NCBI GenBank assembly: GCA_025084515.1
Contig: JAJAGP010003178.1
Coordinates: 1 to 64,000 of the forward strand
Length of the DNA stretch: 64,000 nt
Direction: 5' to 3'
Origin: Ancistrus triradiatus
Lineage: Eukaryota > Chordata > Actinopteri > Siluriformes > Loricariidae
Shown: positions 43,821 to 57,448 of the stretch, in pieces
How the letters are laid out: each line of letters begins with the position of its first letter
Numbering within the stretch: the stretch's first letter is position 1
Notes under the pieces: generated by a model
The model's input: the letters and a program-made list of their open reading frames with translations, nothing else
The model's database searches: none
What the model was told of the DNA's origin: nothing
Translations under genes and position numbers: made by a program

Positions 43821-44003
43821 GTCTCTCTTTCTGGCCTTCTCTATAATTCTCCATCCACAGTCTCAAAGCACACATCACACATCTGTAGTGCTCTTTTTGG
43901 GCATGAAACCATATTGCTGCTTTCTAATCATCACTACTCCACTCAGCCAAGCTTCCACTGTTCTTTCCCATAACCTCATGTTGTGGCTCATCGACTTCCT
44001 GCC

Positions 44004-44275
44004 TCAGTAGTAACTGCAGCTCTGCACATCACCCATAATCCTGAAAATCAATACCGTTTCACTTCTTCTCCACTCTTCAGGCATCCTCTCACTGTCCAAG
44101 ACTTTGTTAAACAATCTGGTTATGTACATCCCTGCCATCTCTCCTAAACATCTCCTTGCTTCCACTGGTATATCTTCTGGGCCAACAGCCATTCCACACT
44201 TCATTCACTTCACAACTTCCTCACTTTATTCTTGCTAATCCACTGCACTTCCTGATTCACTGCAAACTCCATGCC

Positions 44276-44318
<43 letters not shown>

Positions 44319-44480
44319 TCCTTGAACTTCTTGCCTACTTTCTCAGTTGAACATATTTTTTTGCCAACTTTATCCTTCTTTATTCCACCACCAAGTCTCA
44401 GTGTCTTCCTTCCTCTGTCGCAGACATATGGATGACCTTCCTGGCTGACTTCCTTGTCACTTCTGCAGTAGTTGCCCATA
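44004..44480 (-). mobile_element. RTE-type LINE fragment
   Basis: The minus strand encodes AVGPEDIPVEARRCLGEMAG followed by FNKVLDSERMPEEWRRS, a hallmark stretch of RTE-clade reverse transcriptase. The upstream coding portion is interrupted by (CT)n at 44280-44315. The catalytic YADD region is absent, so this is a fragment. Confidence 0.8.
44280..44315. repeat. (CT)n microsatellite inside the RTE fragment
   Basis: About 18 dinucleotides. On the minus strand they read as an artificial Arg-Glu repeat. Confidence 0.95.
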
Positions 44481-45372
44481 AAATATATTATTTGAATTTC
44501 TCTGGAAATAAATCAATACGTAGTTATTTTAAATACTACTGCTGCTATTACTACTACTACTACTACTCCTAATAATTAATAATAAATAATAATAATAATA
44601 ATAATGATGATCGTCATTATTGTCGTCATCATCTAAATGATTCAAATTTCTATTATCTAAAAAACTGTGCCGTTCTCAGTCTGCAATAGCCAATATCCCA
44701 GAACACATTTAGTATAAGTCTCATCACTGTAATGGTAAAGGAGACCCCACAGCTGGATGCATAATGGAAAAATTAAGTAACTACTGTTGTTGTGTTCACG
44801 GTATGAAGTAATAAGATTTTTTTTTAGGCAAGAAGGAATTGCAGTAGATTAAAACTTCAAACTATGTGGTGAGTTTATCAAGACAGAGCGTACATGCAAC
44901 TTTGCTCAACGTTTTTGAAGAAGTGAGGTAGCTAACGTTAATATAGACATATATACATATATAAATGATTTATAAAGATAGAGATAGAGATATATATATA
45001 TAGTATTTTTTTTTTTTTTGTTTTTTTTGTTTTATTTAAAGTATTTATTTATTTAGTTTATTTATTTTTTAAACGTTAGCTATAGTTAGTATAACTCCAA
45101 GTGTTCCGATTCTAAACAGTGCCCTTAGTGTGTGAGTGGGGTGTGCTCCTACGCTGGACCCTGCCTGGCACCCTGTGCTGCCGGCTAGGCAGCTGCATTC
45201 CCGCGACCTGCACCAGGATTGAAGCGGATAAGGACAAATTGAATGAATGAATTATATGAGTCGGTGAAGTCCAGAATTAAATTTCCCTTCAAAATCTGAC
45301 TTGTTTGGTGCTGCTTATGTTTGGAACGTTTCTGTTTACACTTAAATGTGATCAGGTTATGTGATTATATAA
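44481..45372. other. Intergenic with microsatellites and a SINE tail
   Basis: AAT-rich tract at 44556-44605 and TA-rich tract near 44990. 45122-45254 is a SINE tail (tgcattcccgcgacctgcac, ending in GAAT repeats). Confidence 0.5.
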
Positions 45373-46134
45373 TTAGTGATGGGAATTTCAGCTCTTTTCA
45401 GAGAGCGGTTCTTTTGGCTCGGCTCACTAAAAAAGAGCCGGCTCTTTCGGCTCACCAAGTGGCTCTTTAGATATTTTTGTAGCTTAATTTATTACAAATA
45501 TGTGTTGTAAAATGAATACTAATGTAAAAACACATAATATCCAATGTTTGTTATTATTAATATGGTTTTTATTTATATACTCAATGGAACACAGTAAAAT
45601 AAAATACAAAAACCCATCTCAATTACAGGTCCAATCTGGTCTCAGGTCTCTGACTATGTGCATTATTTGTAAATTTGCAACTATATACAGGGAAACAAGA
45701 CATCATCAACCAAACATCACTCAACAAAATGTAAATAAAAATGTGCAAAAAAAGAAGAAGCAATATCCAGGTTACAGTTTTTAATGAAGATTGGCATTAA
45801 AAAAAAACAAGGATCTCATCTTTGAGGGGATAATCCTGCTTCTCCTTTCTGTTATGATCTGACCTGTTTTAGAAAAGATTCTCTCTGAGGAGATTATATA
45901 TCCATATATTAGATTCAACTTTATTGTCATATTTCTTGTCATTACACGTGTACAAGTACAACGCAACGAAATGTAGTTTAGCATCTAACAAGAAGTGCAA
46001 TAAGCAGCAATGTGTCGGAATATACAATAAATTAAAAAATATATAAACCGGCTCACAATCAGGAACCGGCTCCTGTCGTTCATCTCAAAAAGCGGCTCTT
46101 AAAGCTGGATCGGTCGCGAACGACACATCACTAA
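45373..46134. mobile_element. Non-autonomous hAT-like element
   Basis: Inverted ends ttagtgat / atcactaa enclose 762 bp. Subterminal regions are rich in ggctctt and gagccggctc motifs in opposite orientations, typical of fish hAT elements. No transposase is present. Exact 8-bp target duplications are not visible. Confidence 0.6.
45902..46035. repeat. Dispersed repeat inside the hAT-like element
   Basis: attcaactttattgtcatat and gtacaagtacaacgcaacga are a common fish repeat stretch, placed inside the element above. Confidence 0.4.
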
Positions 46135-46499
46135 TATGCATGGTTTCACGTAGATTAAACTCTTAAATGTCCACAGGAACAAGTCGAACTTCATGTTCTA
46201 GGTATCGAGAAACACCTATAACACTAAACGCACCGTTTTCAGTGCTTCTCCAGGACAGCAGAGAGCAGTATATCACTAAAAGAGGGAAAAAGTAGCGTTC
46301 AAAATCTCTCGATGATCCCTAATTCCTCATAAAGTGCAAAGTGTATTAAAGATAGTCAGCATATCCTATGGTATGTAATTGACACTTTATATCAAACACT
46401 TATTCCTGTTCGTGTGCGACTGCATTGGTACGTTAGATTATCAAACATTGTTTTATAAAACCCTTATTACATCTTATGAAAACCCTTTAACTAGTGCAC

Positions 46500-46634
46500 T
46501 ACATAGTGAACACTGTGGTTTAGGACGCGTCTCGGAAGAGTTAACATGGCTGCCTCCATTCCTTGAGGGACACATTTGACATTATATTGCTTTTGGTGTA
46601 AATAACAAATACTAAGTAGATGTTTATAAACACG
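46500..46634 (+). promoter_or_regulatory. mrps15: Candidate mrps15 promoter with YY1-like site
   Basis: aacatggctgc at 46543-46553 matches the YY1 consensus AAnATGGCnGC, common in promoters of ribosomal and mitochondrial genes. The flank has CpG-containing gacgcgtctcgg, unusual in this AT-rich window. The ATG inside the motif would open only a six-codon upstream frame ending in TGA. No TATA box is visible. Confidence 0.4.
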
Positions 46635-46785
46635 ATGCTTTTTAAAAACAGTTTGAACGCGACCGTGACGGCGTTACGATCATGGAGCACATTTTCAGGC
46701 TTGAAACCAGGGGCTGTACCTCTGTTGGAGCGAGGACGATGCATGGCGAGTGCAAGATGCTTCGGTGACCTGATCAGCAGCAGAA
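46635..46785 (+). CDS. mrps15: mrps15 exon 1: start codon and targeting peptide
   Basis: ATG at 46635 opens 50 residues, including RSWSTFSGLKPGAVPLLERG and CFGDLISSR. It ends in phase 1 at AGAA/GTATGT. Reading past the donor, the frame stays open to 47036, but those residues do not look like a ribosomal protein. Confidence 0.82.
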
Positions 46786-49700
46786 GTATGTTTAATGTTT
46801 CAGATAAATCATGTTGCAGTTATTGTTTTGTTCTGAAATATACTGGCGTTAGAACGCGTTTCAATGATAAAATAGTTCTTAGATCTCCGCATTCAGATCA
46901 GAGCATGACTAATGCAATAATGTACAATATACTTACACTGTACCATGTAGTTCAGTTATTTGACACCAAGTGGCGCTGTTTCCTTGATGTCACAATACTA
47001 TGGGCCGCCTCATGCTTCCATACGGTTACGGTTTAGAAGGTGTAGCATTGGAACATTGTTGTGAAACATAGTGTTAATTATGTCCGGGAAGTGTGTATAT
47101 ATAGTACTGTGCAAAAGTCATAGATATTCTGTATTTTGCAGTTTATATTCTGCTTATTCTTTATTTAAGTTTTAGTGGTCACTGCGCTTTTTAGTTATAT
47201 AATTACAGACTGTAGTCCATCTGTTTCTCTACATACTTTGTCAGTTTCCTTTTTTCTGTTCTCTAATAGTCAGGACCTCCACAGATCAGGTACTACAGTG
47301 GTGCTTGAAAGTTTGGGGACCCTTTAGAATTTTCTATGTTTCTGCATAAATATGACCTAAAACATCAGTCAGGTGTGACACAAACAACAATTAGGTGTGA
47401 GTGGGCACCCTGTTTTATTTAAAGAACAGGGATCTATCAAAGTCTGCTCTTTACAACAGAAAAAGAGTTGCTGATGCTCATCAGGCTGGAAAAGGTTAAA
47501 ACCATCTCTAAAGAGTTTGGACTCCACCAATCCACAGTCAGACAGATTGTGTACCAATGGAGGAAATTCAAGACCATTGTTACCCTCCCCAGGAGTGGTC
47601 GACCAGCAAAGATCACTCCAAGAGCAAGGCATGTAATAGTTGGGGAGGTCACAAAGGACCCCAGGGTAACTTCTAAGCAACTGAAGCCCTCTCTCATATT
47701 GGCTAATGTTAATGTTCATGAGTCCACCATCAGAAGAACACTGAACAACAATGGTGTGCATGGCAGGGTTGCAAGGAGAAAGCCACTGCTCTCCAAAAAG
47801 AACATTGCCTGCGCGTCTGCAGTTTGCTAAAAGATACGTGGACACAGCCAGAAGGCTGTTTGAAGAATGTTTTGCAGACGGATGAGACCAAAAATAGAAC
47901 TTTTTGGTTTTAAAAAAGAAAGGCATTATGTTTTGGAGAAAAGGAAAACACTGCATTGCTACATAAGAACCTTATTCCATCTGTGAAAAAAATTAAGGTT
48001 GGTAGTAGCATGGTTTGGGCCTGTTTTGCGCAATCTGGGGCCAGGACGGCTTGCCATTCATTGATGGAGCATTGAATTCTGAATTATATCAGAGAATTAA
48101 AAGGAAATATCAGGACATCTGTCCATGAACTGAACCTCAAGAGAAGGTGGGTCATGCAACAAGACAACGACCCTAAGCACACAAGTCGTTCCACCAAAGA
48201 ATGGTTAAAGAAGAATAAAGTTAATGTTTTGGAATGGCCAAGTCAAAGTCTTGACTTTCATCCAATTGAAATGTTGAGGAAGGACCTGAAGTGAGCAGTT
48301 AATGTGAGGAAACCCACCAACATCCCAGAGCTGAAGCTGTTCTGTACGGAGGAATGGGCTAAAATTCCTCCAAGCCGGTGTGCAGGACTGATCAACAGTT
48401 TTGCCACTCACTAATATGTAATATTGGATCATTTTCCTCAATAAATAAATGGCCAAGTATAGTATTTGTCTAATTTGTTTAACTGGGTTCTCTTTTTCTA
48501 CTTTTAGGACTTGTTTGAAAATCTGATGATGTTTTAGGTCATATTTACACAGAAATATATAAAATTCTAAAGGGTTCACAAACTTTCAACCACCACTGTT
48601 TTTGGGTGGCGGCTCATTCTCATCACTGCAGTGACACTGGTGTTGTGGTGGTGTTAGTTTGTGTTGTGTTGGTGTGAGTGGATCAGAAACAGAAAGTGCT
48701 GCTGCAATTTTAAACCACTGTTCACTCACTGTCCACTTTAATAGAGACATTCACCTTATTGTAGATGTGAAGTCAGAGACAGGAGCTCATCTTTGGTGTG
48801 CACTTTGTTAGTCATCCTCTAATCCTTCATCAGTGCTCACAGGATGCTGGTTGCTGCATATTTTTGGGTAGTGGACTGTTTTCATTCCTGCAGTGTCACT
48901 GAGGTGTTTTAATACTCCAGCAGCACTGCAGTGTCTGATCCACTCTATTGGCACAATACACACTATCACCACCACCACATCAGTGTCACTGCAGTGCTGA
49001 GAATATAGGGGACCTAACAAAGTATGTAGAAAAACAGATGGACAACAGTCTGTATTTGTAGAACTACAAGGCACAGTGACCACTAGAACTTAAATACAGA
49101 ATAATACATTTATTATTATATTATTGCATACACACATGCAGTGGGGCAAAAAAAAGTATTTAGTCAGCCACTGATTGTGCAAGTTCTCCGTAGAAAGATG
49201 AGAGAGGTCTGTAATTTTCATCATAGGTACACTTCAACTATGAGAGACAAAATGAGAAAAACAAATCCAGAAAATCACATTGTAGGATTTTTCAAGAATT
49301 TAATTGTAAATCATGGTGGAAAATAAGTATTTGGTCACCCACATACAAGCAAGATTTATGGTTCTCACAGACCTGTAACTTCATCTTTAAGAAGCTCTTC
49401 TGTCCTCCACTCGTTACCTGTATTAATGGCACCTGTTTGACCTCGTTGTCTGTATAAAAGACACCTGTCCACAGCCTCAAACAGTCAGACTCCAAACTCA
49501 ACCATGGTCAAGACCAAAGAGCTGGAGGAAAAAATTGTAGGACCTGCACCAGGTTGGGCAAGCGTGAATCTACAATTGGCAAGCAAGTTGGTGTGCGAAT
49601 AAATCAACTGTGGGAAAGCAATTGTAAGACATACAAGGACCATTGATAATCTCCTCGATCTGGGGCTCCACGCAAGATCTTCATCCCGTGGGGTCACCAA

Positions 49701-52700
49701 TGATCATGAGAACGGTAAAGCAAAAATCCCAGAAACTACAAGGGGGATCTGATGAAATGACTGCAGAGAGCTGGGACCACAGTAAAAAGGCTACCATCAG
49801 TAACACACTATGCAGAGCGGGGGACTCAGATCCTGCAGTGCCAGGCGTGTCCCCTGCTTAAGCCCGTACATGTCAAGGCACGTCTGAAGTTTGCCAGAGA
49901 GGGCATATGGATGATCCAGAAGAGGATTGGGGAGAATATCATAGTGGTCAGATGAAAAATCAACTCGCCATGTTTGGAGGAAGAAGAATGCTTAGTTGCA
50001 CCATCCCTACTGTGAAGCATGGGGTTTTTCTGGCAGAGGGGACCAGGACGACTGATCCGTGTTAAGGGAAGAATTGGACGGGGCCATGTATTGTGAGATT
50101 TAAGCCAAAACCTCCTTCCATCAGTGAGAGAGCATTGAAGATGGAACTGGCGGGGTCTTCCAGCATGACAATGATCCCAAAAACACACCCGCTTGGGACA
50201 ACGAAGGAGTGGCTCCATAAAAAAGCATTTCAAGGTTCTGGAGTGGCCTAGCCAGTCTCCAGACCTCAAACCCATAGAAAATTTGTGGAGTGAGTTGAAA
50301 AGTCCGTGTTGCCCCCAAAAACATCACGCTCTAGAGGAGATCTGCATGGAGGAATGGGCCAAAATTACCAGCTACAGTGTGTGCCAACCTGGTGAATATT
50401 TAAAGGGAACGTTTGACCTCTTCATTGCCAACAAAGGTTATGTTACAAAGTCCGTATTGAGTTGAACCAAATTTATTGACAAATACTTATTTTCCACCAT
50501 AATTAAGTTAACATTCTTAAAAAATACTACAAATACATACTACAATATACACACACACACACAACACACACACACTCACCACCCACTCCATCACCACCTT
50601 CCCCGAAATGCTTTCAGAACCAACTTAATTCTTTGTGGCATAGATTAGCATGGTGGCATAGAACATGGTGTTGGAAGCATTCCTTACAGATTTTTGTCCA
50701 TATTCACATGATAGCATTACGCAGTTGCTGCAGATTTCTCAGCTGCATATCCGTGATGTGAATCTCACGTTCCCCCACATCCCAAAGGTGCTCGATTGGA
50801 ATGAGATCTGGTGACTGTGGAGTCCATTTGAGTACTGTGAACTCATTGTCATGTTCAAGAAATCATTTTGAGATGGTTTGAGCATTGTGACATGGAGCGT
50901 TATCCTTCTGGATGTAGCTATCAGAAGATGGGACGCTTTGGTCGTAAAGGGAGACTGCTGGTTAAGAAATTCAATGCATGACCAAAACTATGTAGACACA
51001 TCTACAAATCAGTGATGACTGTTGTTAGCCACACCCTCACTACTAACAAGTTCATAATATGAAGCAAAAGAAAATAGGATGACGGGGGCAAATTCTATAC
51101 TCATACAGTTGTTTTTGGAAGTACAATCACAATTCCAATGAAGTTGGGACTTAAAACAGAATATGATGATTTGCAAATCCTTTTCAACCCATATTCAATT
51201 GAATACACTACAAAGACAACATATTTAATGTTCAAACAGATAAACTCTATTGTTTAATTGTAAATATTCACTCTTTTTGAATTTGATGCCTCCAAAATAG
51301 TTGGGACAGGGGCAATAAAAGACTGGGAAAATTGAGGAATGCCCAAAAAACACCTGTTTGGAACATTCCACAGGTGAACAGGTTAGTTGGAAACAGGTGA
51401 GTGTCATGACTGGGTATAAAGGGAGCATCCCTGAAAGGCTGTTGTTCACAAGCAGGGATTGGATGAGGTTTACCACTTTGTGAACAACTACGTGAGCAAA
51501 TAGTCCAACGTTTCTCAACGTGCAGTTGCAAGGAATTTAGGGACTTCATCATCTACAGTCCATAATATCATCAAACGATTCAGAGAATGTGGAGAAATCT
51601 CTGCAAGTAAGCGGCAAGGCCAAAAACCAGCACTGAATGCCCGTGACCTTCAATCCTTCAGACGGCACTGCATTAAAAACCGACATCATTCTGTAGCAGA
51701 TATTACCACATGGGCTCAGGAACACTTCAGAAAACCATTGTCAGTGAACATAGATCGTCGCTCCATCTACAAGTGCAAGTTAAAACAAAAGCCGTATATC
51801 AACAACACCCAGAAATGCCGCTGGCTTCTCTGGGCCCGAGCTCATCTGAGATGGACTGCCGCAAAGTGGAAAAGTGTCCTGTGGTCTGATGAGACCACAT
51901 TTCAAATTGTTTTTGGAAATCATGGACATCGTATCCTCCGGTCCAAAGAGGATAAGAATTGTCTGGATTGTTATCAGTGCTAAGTTCAAAAGCCAGCATC
52001 TCTGATGGTATGGAGGTGTGTTAGTGCTCATGGCATGGGTAACTTGCACATCTATGGAGGCCCCATTTAATGCTGAAAGGTACAGACAGGTTTTGGAGCA
52101 ATATATGCTGCCATCCAAGCAATGTGTTTTTTAGGGATGTCCCTGCTTATTTCAGCAAGACAATTCACGTGTCACAACAGAGTGGCTTCATAATAAGAGT
52201 GCAGGTACTAGACTGGCCTGCCTGCAGTCCAGACCTGTCTCCCATTGAAAATGTGTGGGGCATTATGAAACGCCAAATATGGTAACGGAGACCCCGGATT
52301 GCTGAGCAACTGAAGTTGTACATCAAGCAAGAATTCCACCAACAAAGCTTCAACAATTAGTGTCCTCAGTTCCCAAACGCTTACTGAGTGATTTTAAAAG
52401 CAAAACAACTGTTTTTGGAATGTGTTGCAGGCATCACATTCAAAATGAGTGAATATTTACCAAAAAATCAATACAGTTTATTTGTTTGAACATTAAATAT
52501 AGTCTTTGTAGTGTATTCAATTGAATATAGGTTTAAAAGGAGTTGCAAATCATCGTATTCTGTTTTTCTTTATGTTTTACACAACGTCCCAACTTCATTG
52601 GAATTGGGGTTGTAAGTGTTTGGAAGTAAACACACTTTGGACTATTAAGTGTATATTTTCCAGGGTTTATTTCGTATACCAAGACTGTTGCATGCCTGGA

Positions 52701-55700
52701 GCTTATTCATAAACATAAATACACAGATCGTGATGGTATCTGAACCTTTGTAAGCGGATGTGTGGAAAGGATGTGGGCATCCAAGTCATTTCCACCAACC
52801 CCACCCATTGTGACATGTTTTCCTGAGTGTCATTTCTCACACAGATCTGCTGGCTCTCGATCTTAAGCAGTGTCAATACCTTCAGCTTAGTTTGCATAAT
52901 GTTGGCCTACTTGGGTTGACATTTCAAAATGATGATCATGATGTCATGCGCTATTAGGTTTTCAGTGTGCCTTGATGGACTGTAATCACGTTAAAGTATG
53001 AAAAAGTACTCAAAATAAATCAGTTATATTGATTTTGATATTGGTTATCCTATTGGAGAGCGTTTATATTTAGTCTGTTGTTTAACTGATACAACCTTAT
53101 AATCCAAAAAATTGTGTTTTAAGGGCCTTGCTGACACCCAACAGTGTCAGATTTGATTTGAACCCTGAAACGTATGGTTCACAGTCTAATTAATACCCTA
53201 ACCACTGAGCCACCATTGTCCTGAATACATCACATAGCGTTCAGGAGACCTATCAGGATTTAAAAGAAGAATAATTAATACAATAGAAAAGAGAAAAGCA
53301 TGAAGGCAACCATCACAAACAAGGATTATATTTAAGAAAATGTTAATTACAGTAAAATAATTAGGTACAACCCTAAATCAGAAAAATCTGGCACGGTATG
53401 ACAAATGCAAATAAATAAAGCCCAATAATGAGATGAATTTATGTGATTTTTAAGTCTCTGACTAGCACAGATGGGCAGAGGATCCTCAGTTTGTCAACAA
53501 ATGTGTAAGAAAAGTATTCAAATGTTTAAAAACAATGTTTCACAAAGAAAGATTGGAAGGGATTTGCCTATTTCTTTCTTTACATTGTATATTATTATTA
53601 AGCAGTTCAACTAATATGGAGGAATTCCAGTGTGAGGGCGCAAGCCTGAACTAAAGACCCATGATCTCTGGTCCCTCAGACAGCACTGCATCATGAAATG
53701 TCACTCATCAATAGCTGATAGAACCACATGAGTAAGGGATTAGCTTGGCAAAGCTTTATCAAGCACTACAGTACAGAGTTAAAATATGAAATTACAAATG
53801 CCATTTAAAACTTTACAGTGCAAAATAATTATCAATGTGGCGTCAACTACTCTGTTCTCTGAGGTGTCTGGGATGGACCATCACAAATGTATATTGTGGT
53901 GAAACAAATCAATTATTTTTTGGAAGAAAGGCAGGTTGTGTGCTCCAGACCACAGTCAAGGAGGAGCATCCAGACTATTATAAGCAACAAGTCCAAAAGC
54001 CAGGCTCTGTCATGGTATGGGGTTGGGTCAGTGCCCTTGGCAAAGCTAATTTACACTTCTGTGATGGCGGCATTAATGCAGAAAAGTACACTGAGATTTT
54101 TGAGTAACATATGCTGCCTTCAAGACAACATAATTTCCAGGGACGTCCATACAAGAAAACAATCAGAAGGACTGAAATGTGTAAATCCCTTCCGGTCTTA
54201 CTTTGAAGAACATCGGTTTTAAACGTTTAAATCATTTCCTCATGTGTTTGACAAACTGGAGATCCTCTGCTCACCTTTTCTCCTCAAAGACTCAGCCTTT
54301 CCTGGACACTGCTTTGTACCAAATCATGAATACAATCACCTGTTGACATCACCTGTTTGAAATCACATCATTATTTTTGTTTTGCTTTTTTAATCTCATT
54401 ATTATCTCAAAATTTCCCATCCCTACTTTTTTGCAGGCCTGAAATGCAAGAATGGATGATTATTAACAAATGAAATGAAATTGACCAGACAAATACATAT
54501 TTTGACAGTTGAAATATTTGGGTTGATACTGTCTCCTTTTTTTTACATTTTTCATACTGTCCCAACTTTTCTGATTTGGGGTTGTAAGCAAAATTGTAAG
54601 AAGCAAATCTCTTTGAATAATGGTTGTCTCAGTTGTAATGGCTCTACCTCTTTAATAAAACATCCTTCTCCAGAGCGAGTCACAATTAATGCAAGCTTTC
54701 AAAGACCAGTCCTAACATCTGAGCACTGGCAGTTTGACACTGAAACTTGAACACTCACTTCTGTAGCCTATAGTCCCTTTGAGCTGTTGAGCACTGGATG
54801 AGGAATAAGTATCTGCAAAAAGCTGTGAATGTATTGTAATGTAATGTGACACTATTACAGATTGGTTCTCAATCAGGATGCTGTCAGTGGTGCAGATGTA
54901 AAGGTTTTTGGGGGCAGTTTGGGGGAAGTCCCTCAGGCGTCTTGAGACAGAAAAGATGCTGACAGGCTTTACCAGGGAGTTTGTGGCATGTCCAAGATAA
55001 ATCCTGCATCATGTGCACACTGTGGTACCTGAAACTGTCAACCTGCTCCAGTAGGTCACTGTTGATAAGAGGCTGGTAGAGCCTCAAATAGGCCTTCTCA
55101 GTGTTTATATGTATATGGGTTTAGTAGGTTAATTACCTAGTAGGATAACATCCTTATGGGACAATGGAAATATTTGAAAATGTATTTGTCCGAACGGACA
55201 TTTTGCAGCGCATGCCTGTGTTTTATACACAATAAATTTTGTTGTTCTGGTAAGTGAGACACAGGTAGAATGTTATAGATTTATTGATGCAGTGAAGTTG
55301 GTGAAGGGAACTCGACCGCTTTGTGTTGTGACATTCTTTTCTTCATCTGTTACTCCATATGAAAACTTGCTGGACATTGTATTCAGCTTGATAGCTGGTT
55401 GCTTCTGCAAGAGACTGAATTTGAATCTACAGCAATACTAAAAAAAAACATGCATATTTAAAAACTTCAACACTACTGGTGTATGTTATGTAATGGTTAT
55501 GATCATTTGTTTCAGAAAATGAAACGGTCACAAGGCAGCCGGTGAGACAATATGCCCGAGCAGTAAGAAAAAAGCAAGGTAAGGAAAGGTTGTGTAAAGG
55601 ATGTTATTGATGCCACGTCCATATAATGGCATAAAACGGGATTTATATATAGATATATATATATATATATATATATATACTATATTATATATAGATATAT

Positions 55701-57358
55701 ATATTAGATATATCTATATTATATAGTAGAGATATATATAGTATGTGAGAGAGAGAGGAGAGAGAGGAGAGAGAGAGAGAGAGACGAGAGAGAGAGGAGG
55801 AGAGGAGCGAGAGAGGAGAGAGAGAGAGAGAGAGAGAGGTGTGTGTGTGTGTATTATGTATATATGGGTGTGTGTCATCTCTATCATATATATATATATA
55901 TATATTCTATATATATATTATATATCATATATTATATATTATTAGATATATATATTAGATATATATATACTATACAAAACAGTGCCTCAAGTAGTACTTT
56001 CAACCACCCCGCTGCACCATTTGTAAATAGAACAAGCTTCGCCAATAAGCCGTGGTGTAGATGGCAATTTCAAACTTCTTTGACACAACGAGCCCAGAAT
56101 TATTTTTTAACATTATTAGCAGTAATTTATTAAAAACCACAAGTTTTCCAATTGGGTTTAAGGTCAGGAGACGACTATGCCAACAACGCAACACTTTGAG
56201 CTTTTCCCTCGTGAACCAGGCCTTGTTTTTTTGGCTGTGTGCTTGGGGTCGGTGTCTTGTTGGAAGATGAAATGACGACCCCTCTTAAGATCCTGTGGAG
56301 GAGGAACGGAGGTTCTGGCCAAAATCTCCAGGTAGGCTGTGCATCCATCTTCCCGTGGATGTGGACCAGATGGCCCAGGCCCTGGCCTGAGAAGCAGCCC
56401 AAAGGCCTGATGCTTCCAACACCATGCTTGGACTGTTAGGGATGGGTATTTCTTGGGGTCGTATGCAGTGCCATTTCTAGTCGCCAAACGTCACGGGTGG
56501 GTTGCACAAAGACCTCGTTCGTTAGTCTCCAGACCAGAGAAACCTCCCAGTGATCATAAGCAAACTGATAGACGAGCCTTGAAATGGCGGCTTGAAAGTA
56601 AGGTACCTTACGGGCTGCATGGAGGAGACCATTGCGGTGGTGGGTACGTTCCTTATGGTATTGACTGAAACCAATGTCATCACCGCCATGAGATCTTCCC
56701 GGAGCGCCTCCTTGTTGTCTTTGGGTTCAGCTTGCTGTTGGACAGCCTGGCCTCGGCACGGGAGGAACTTTGAAGGTGTCCAGGGGCGTGGAAGGTTAAC
56801 AGTAGAACAGAAAGGTAGTAAAGAAGGTTCCATAGCCGTCCACTTCCGGATGATGCTCCCAATGTGGGGACAGGGAGGCCCCAACTCTTTGGAAAGTGGT
56901 GGTTTTGTACCTGATGGACTTTGGAATGCCCTAGTCTTTCTCATGTTGACATTATGAGTGCTGTTTCAGAAGTTTGGGGAGGGGCTTAAATAGTCAGAAA
57001 AGGTGGAAAAAACAGATAATTAATCCAAACATGTGAAGAAGCTCATTGTCTTTATGCCTCAATTACTCTTAATACTGAGGGAACCAAACAGAATTCTGGT
57101 TGTTGAGGGGGTGAATAATAATTGACCCGCACCGCTTTTTGGAAAAAATAAACTTTTCACGATTTAAAAAAATGAAAAAGAAAATAACATTCTTTTTTGC
57201 TGAAGTGCATTTCACACGTCCGGGTGATCTACAGTCCAACGGTCATAATGGCCAAGGTTAACTCCCGAATGTGTTAAAACTACAAAATGTGCAGGGGGGT
57301 GAATACACTTGGAGGCACTGTGTGTGGGTGTGTGTGGGTGTGTGTATGTATATGGTAT

Positions 57359-57395
<37 letters not shown>

Positions 57396-57398
57396 CTA

Positions 57399-57448
<50 letters not shown>

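Noticed and set aside
46786..47036. Reading mrps15 exon 1 on to the stop at 47036
   Set aside because: A good donor lies at 46786, the following residues do not resemble a ribosomal protein, and exons 2 and 3 fit the phase.
56522..56957. Overlapping open frames of 140 and 121 residues
   Set aside because: Scrambled and antisense pieces of the family E transposon, with no independent gene.
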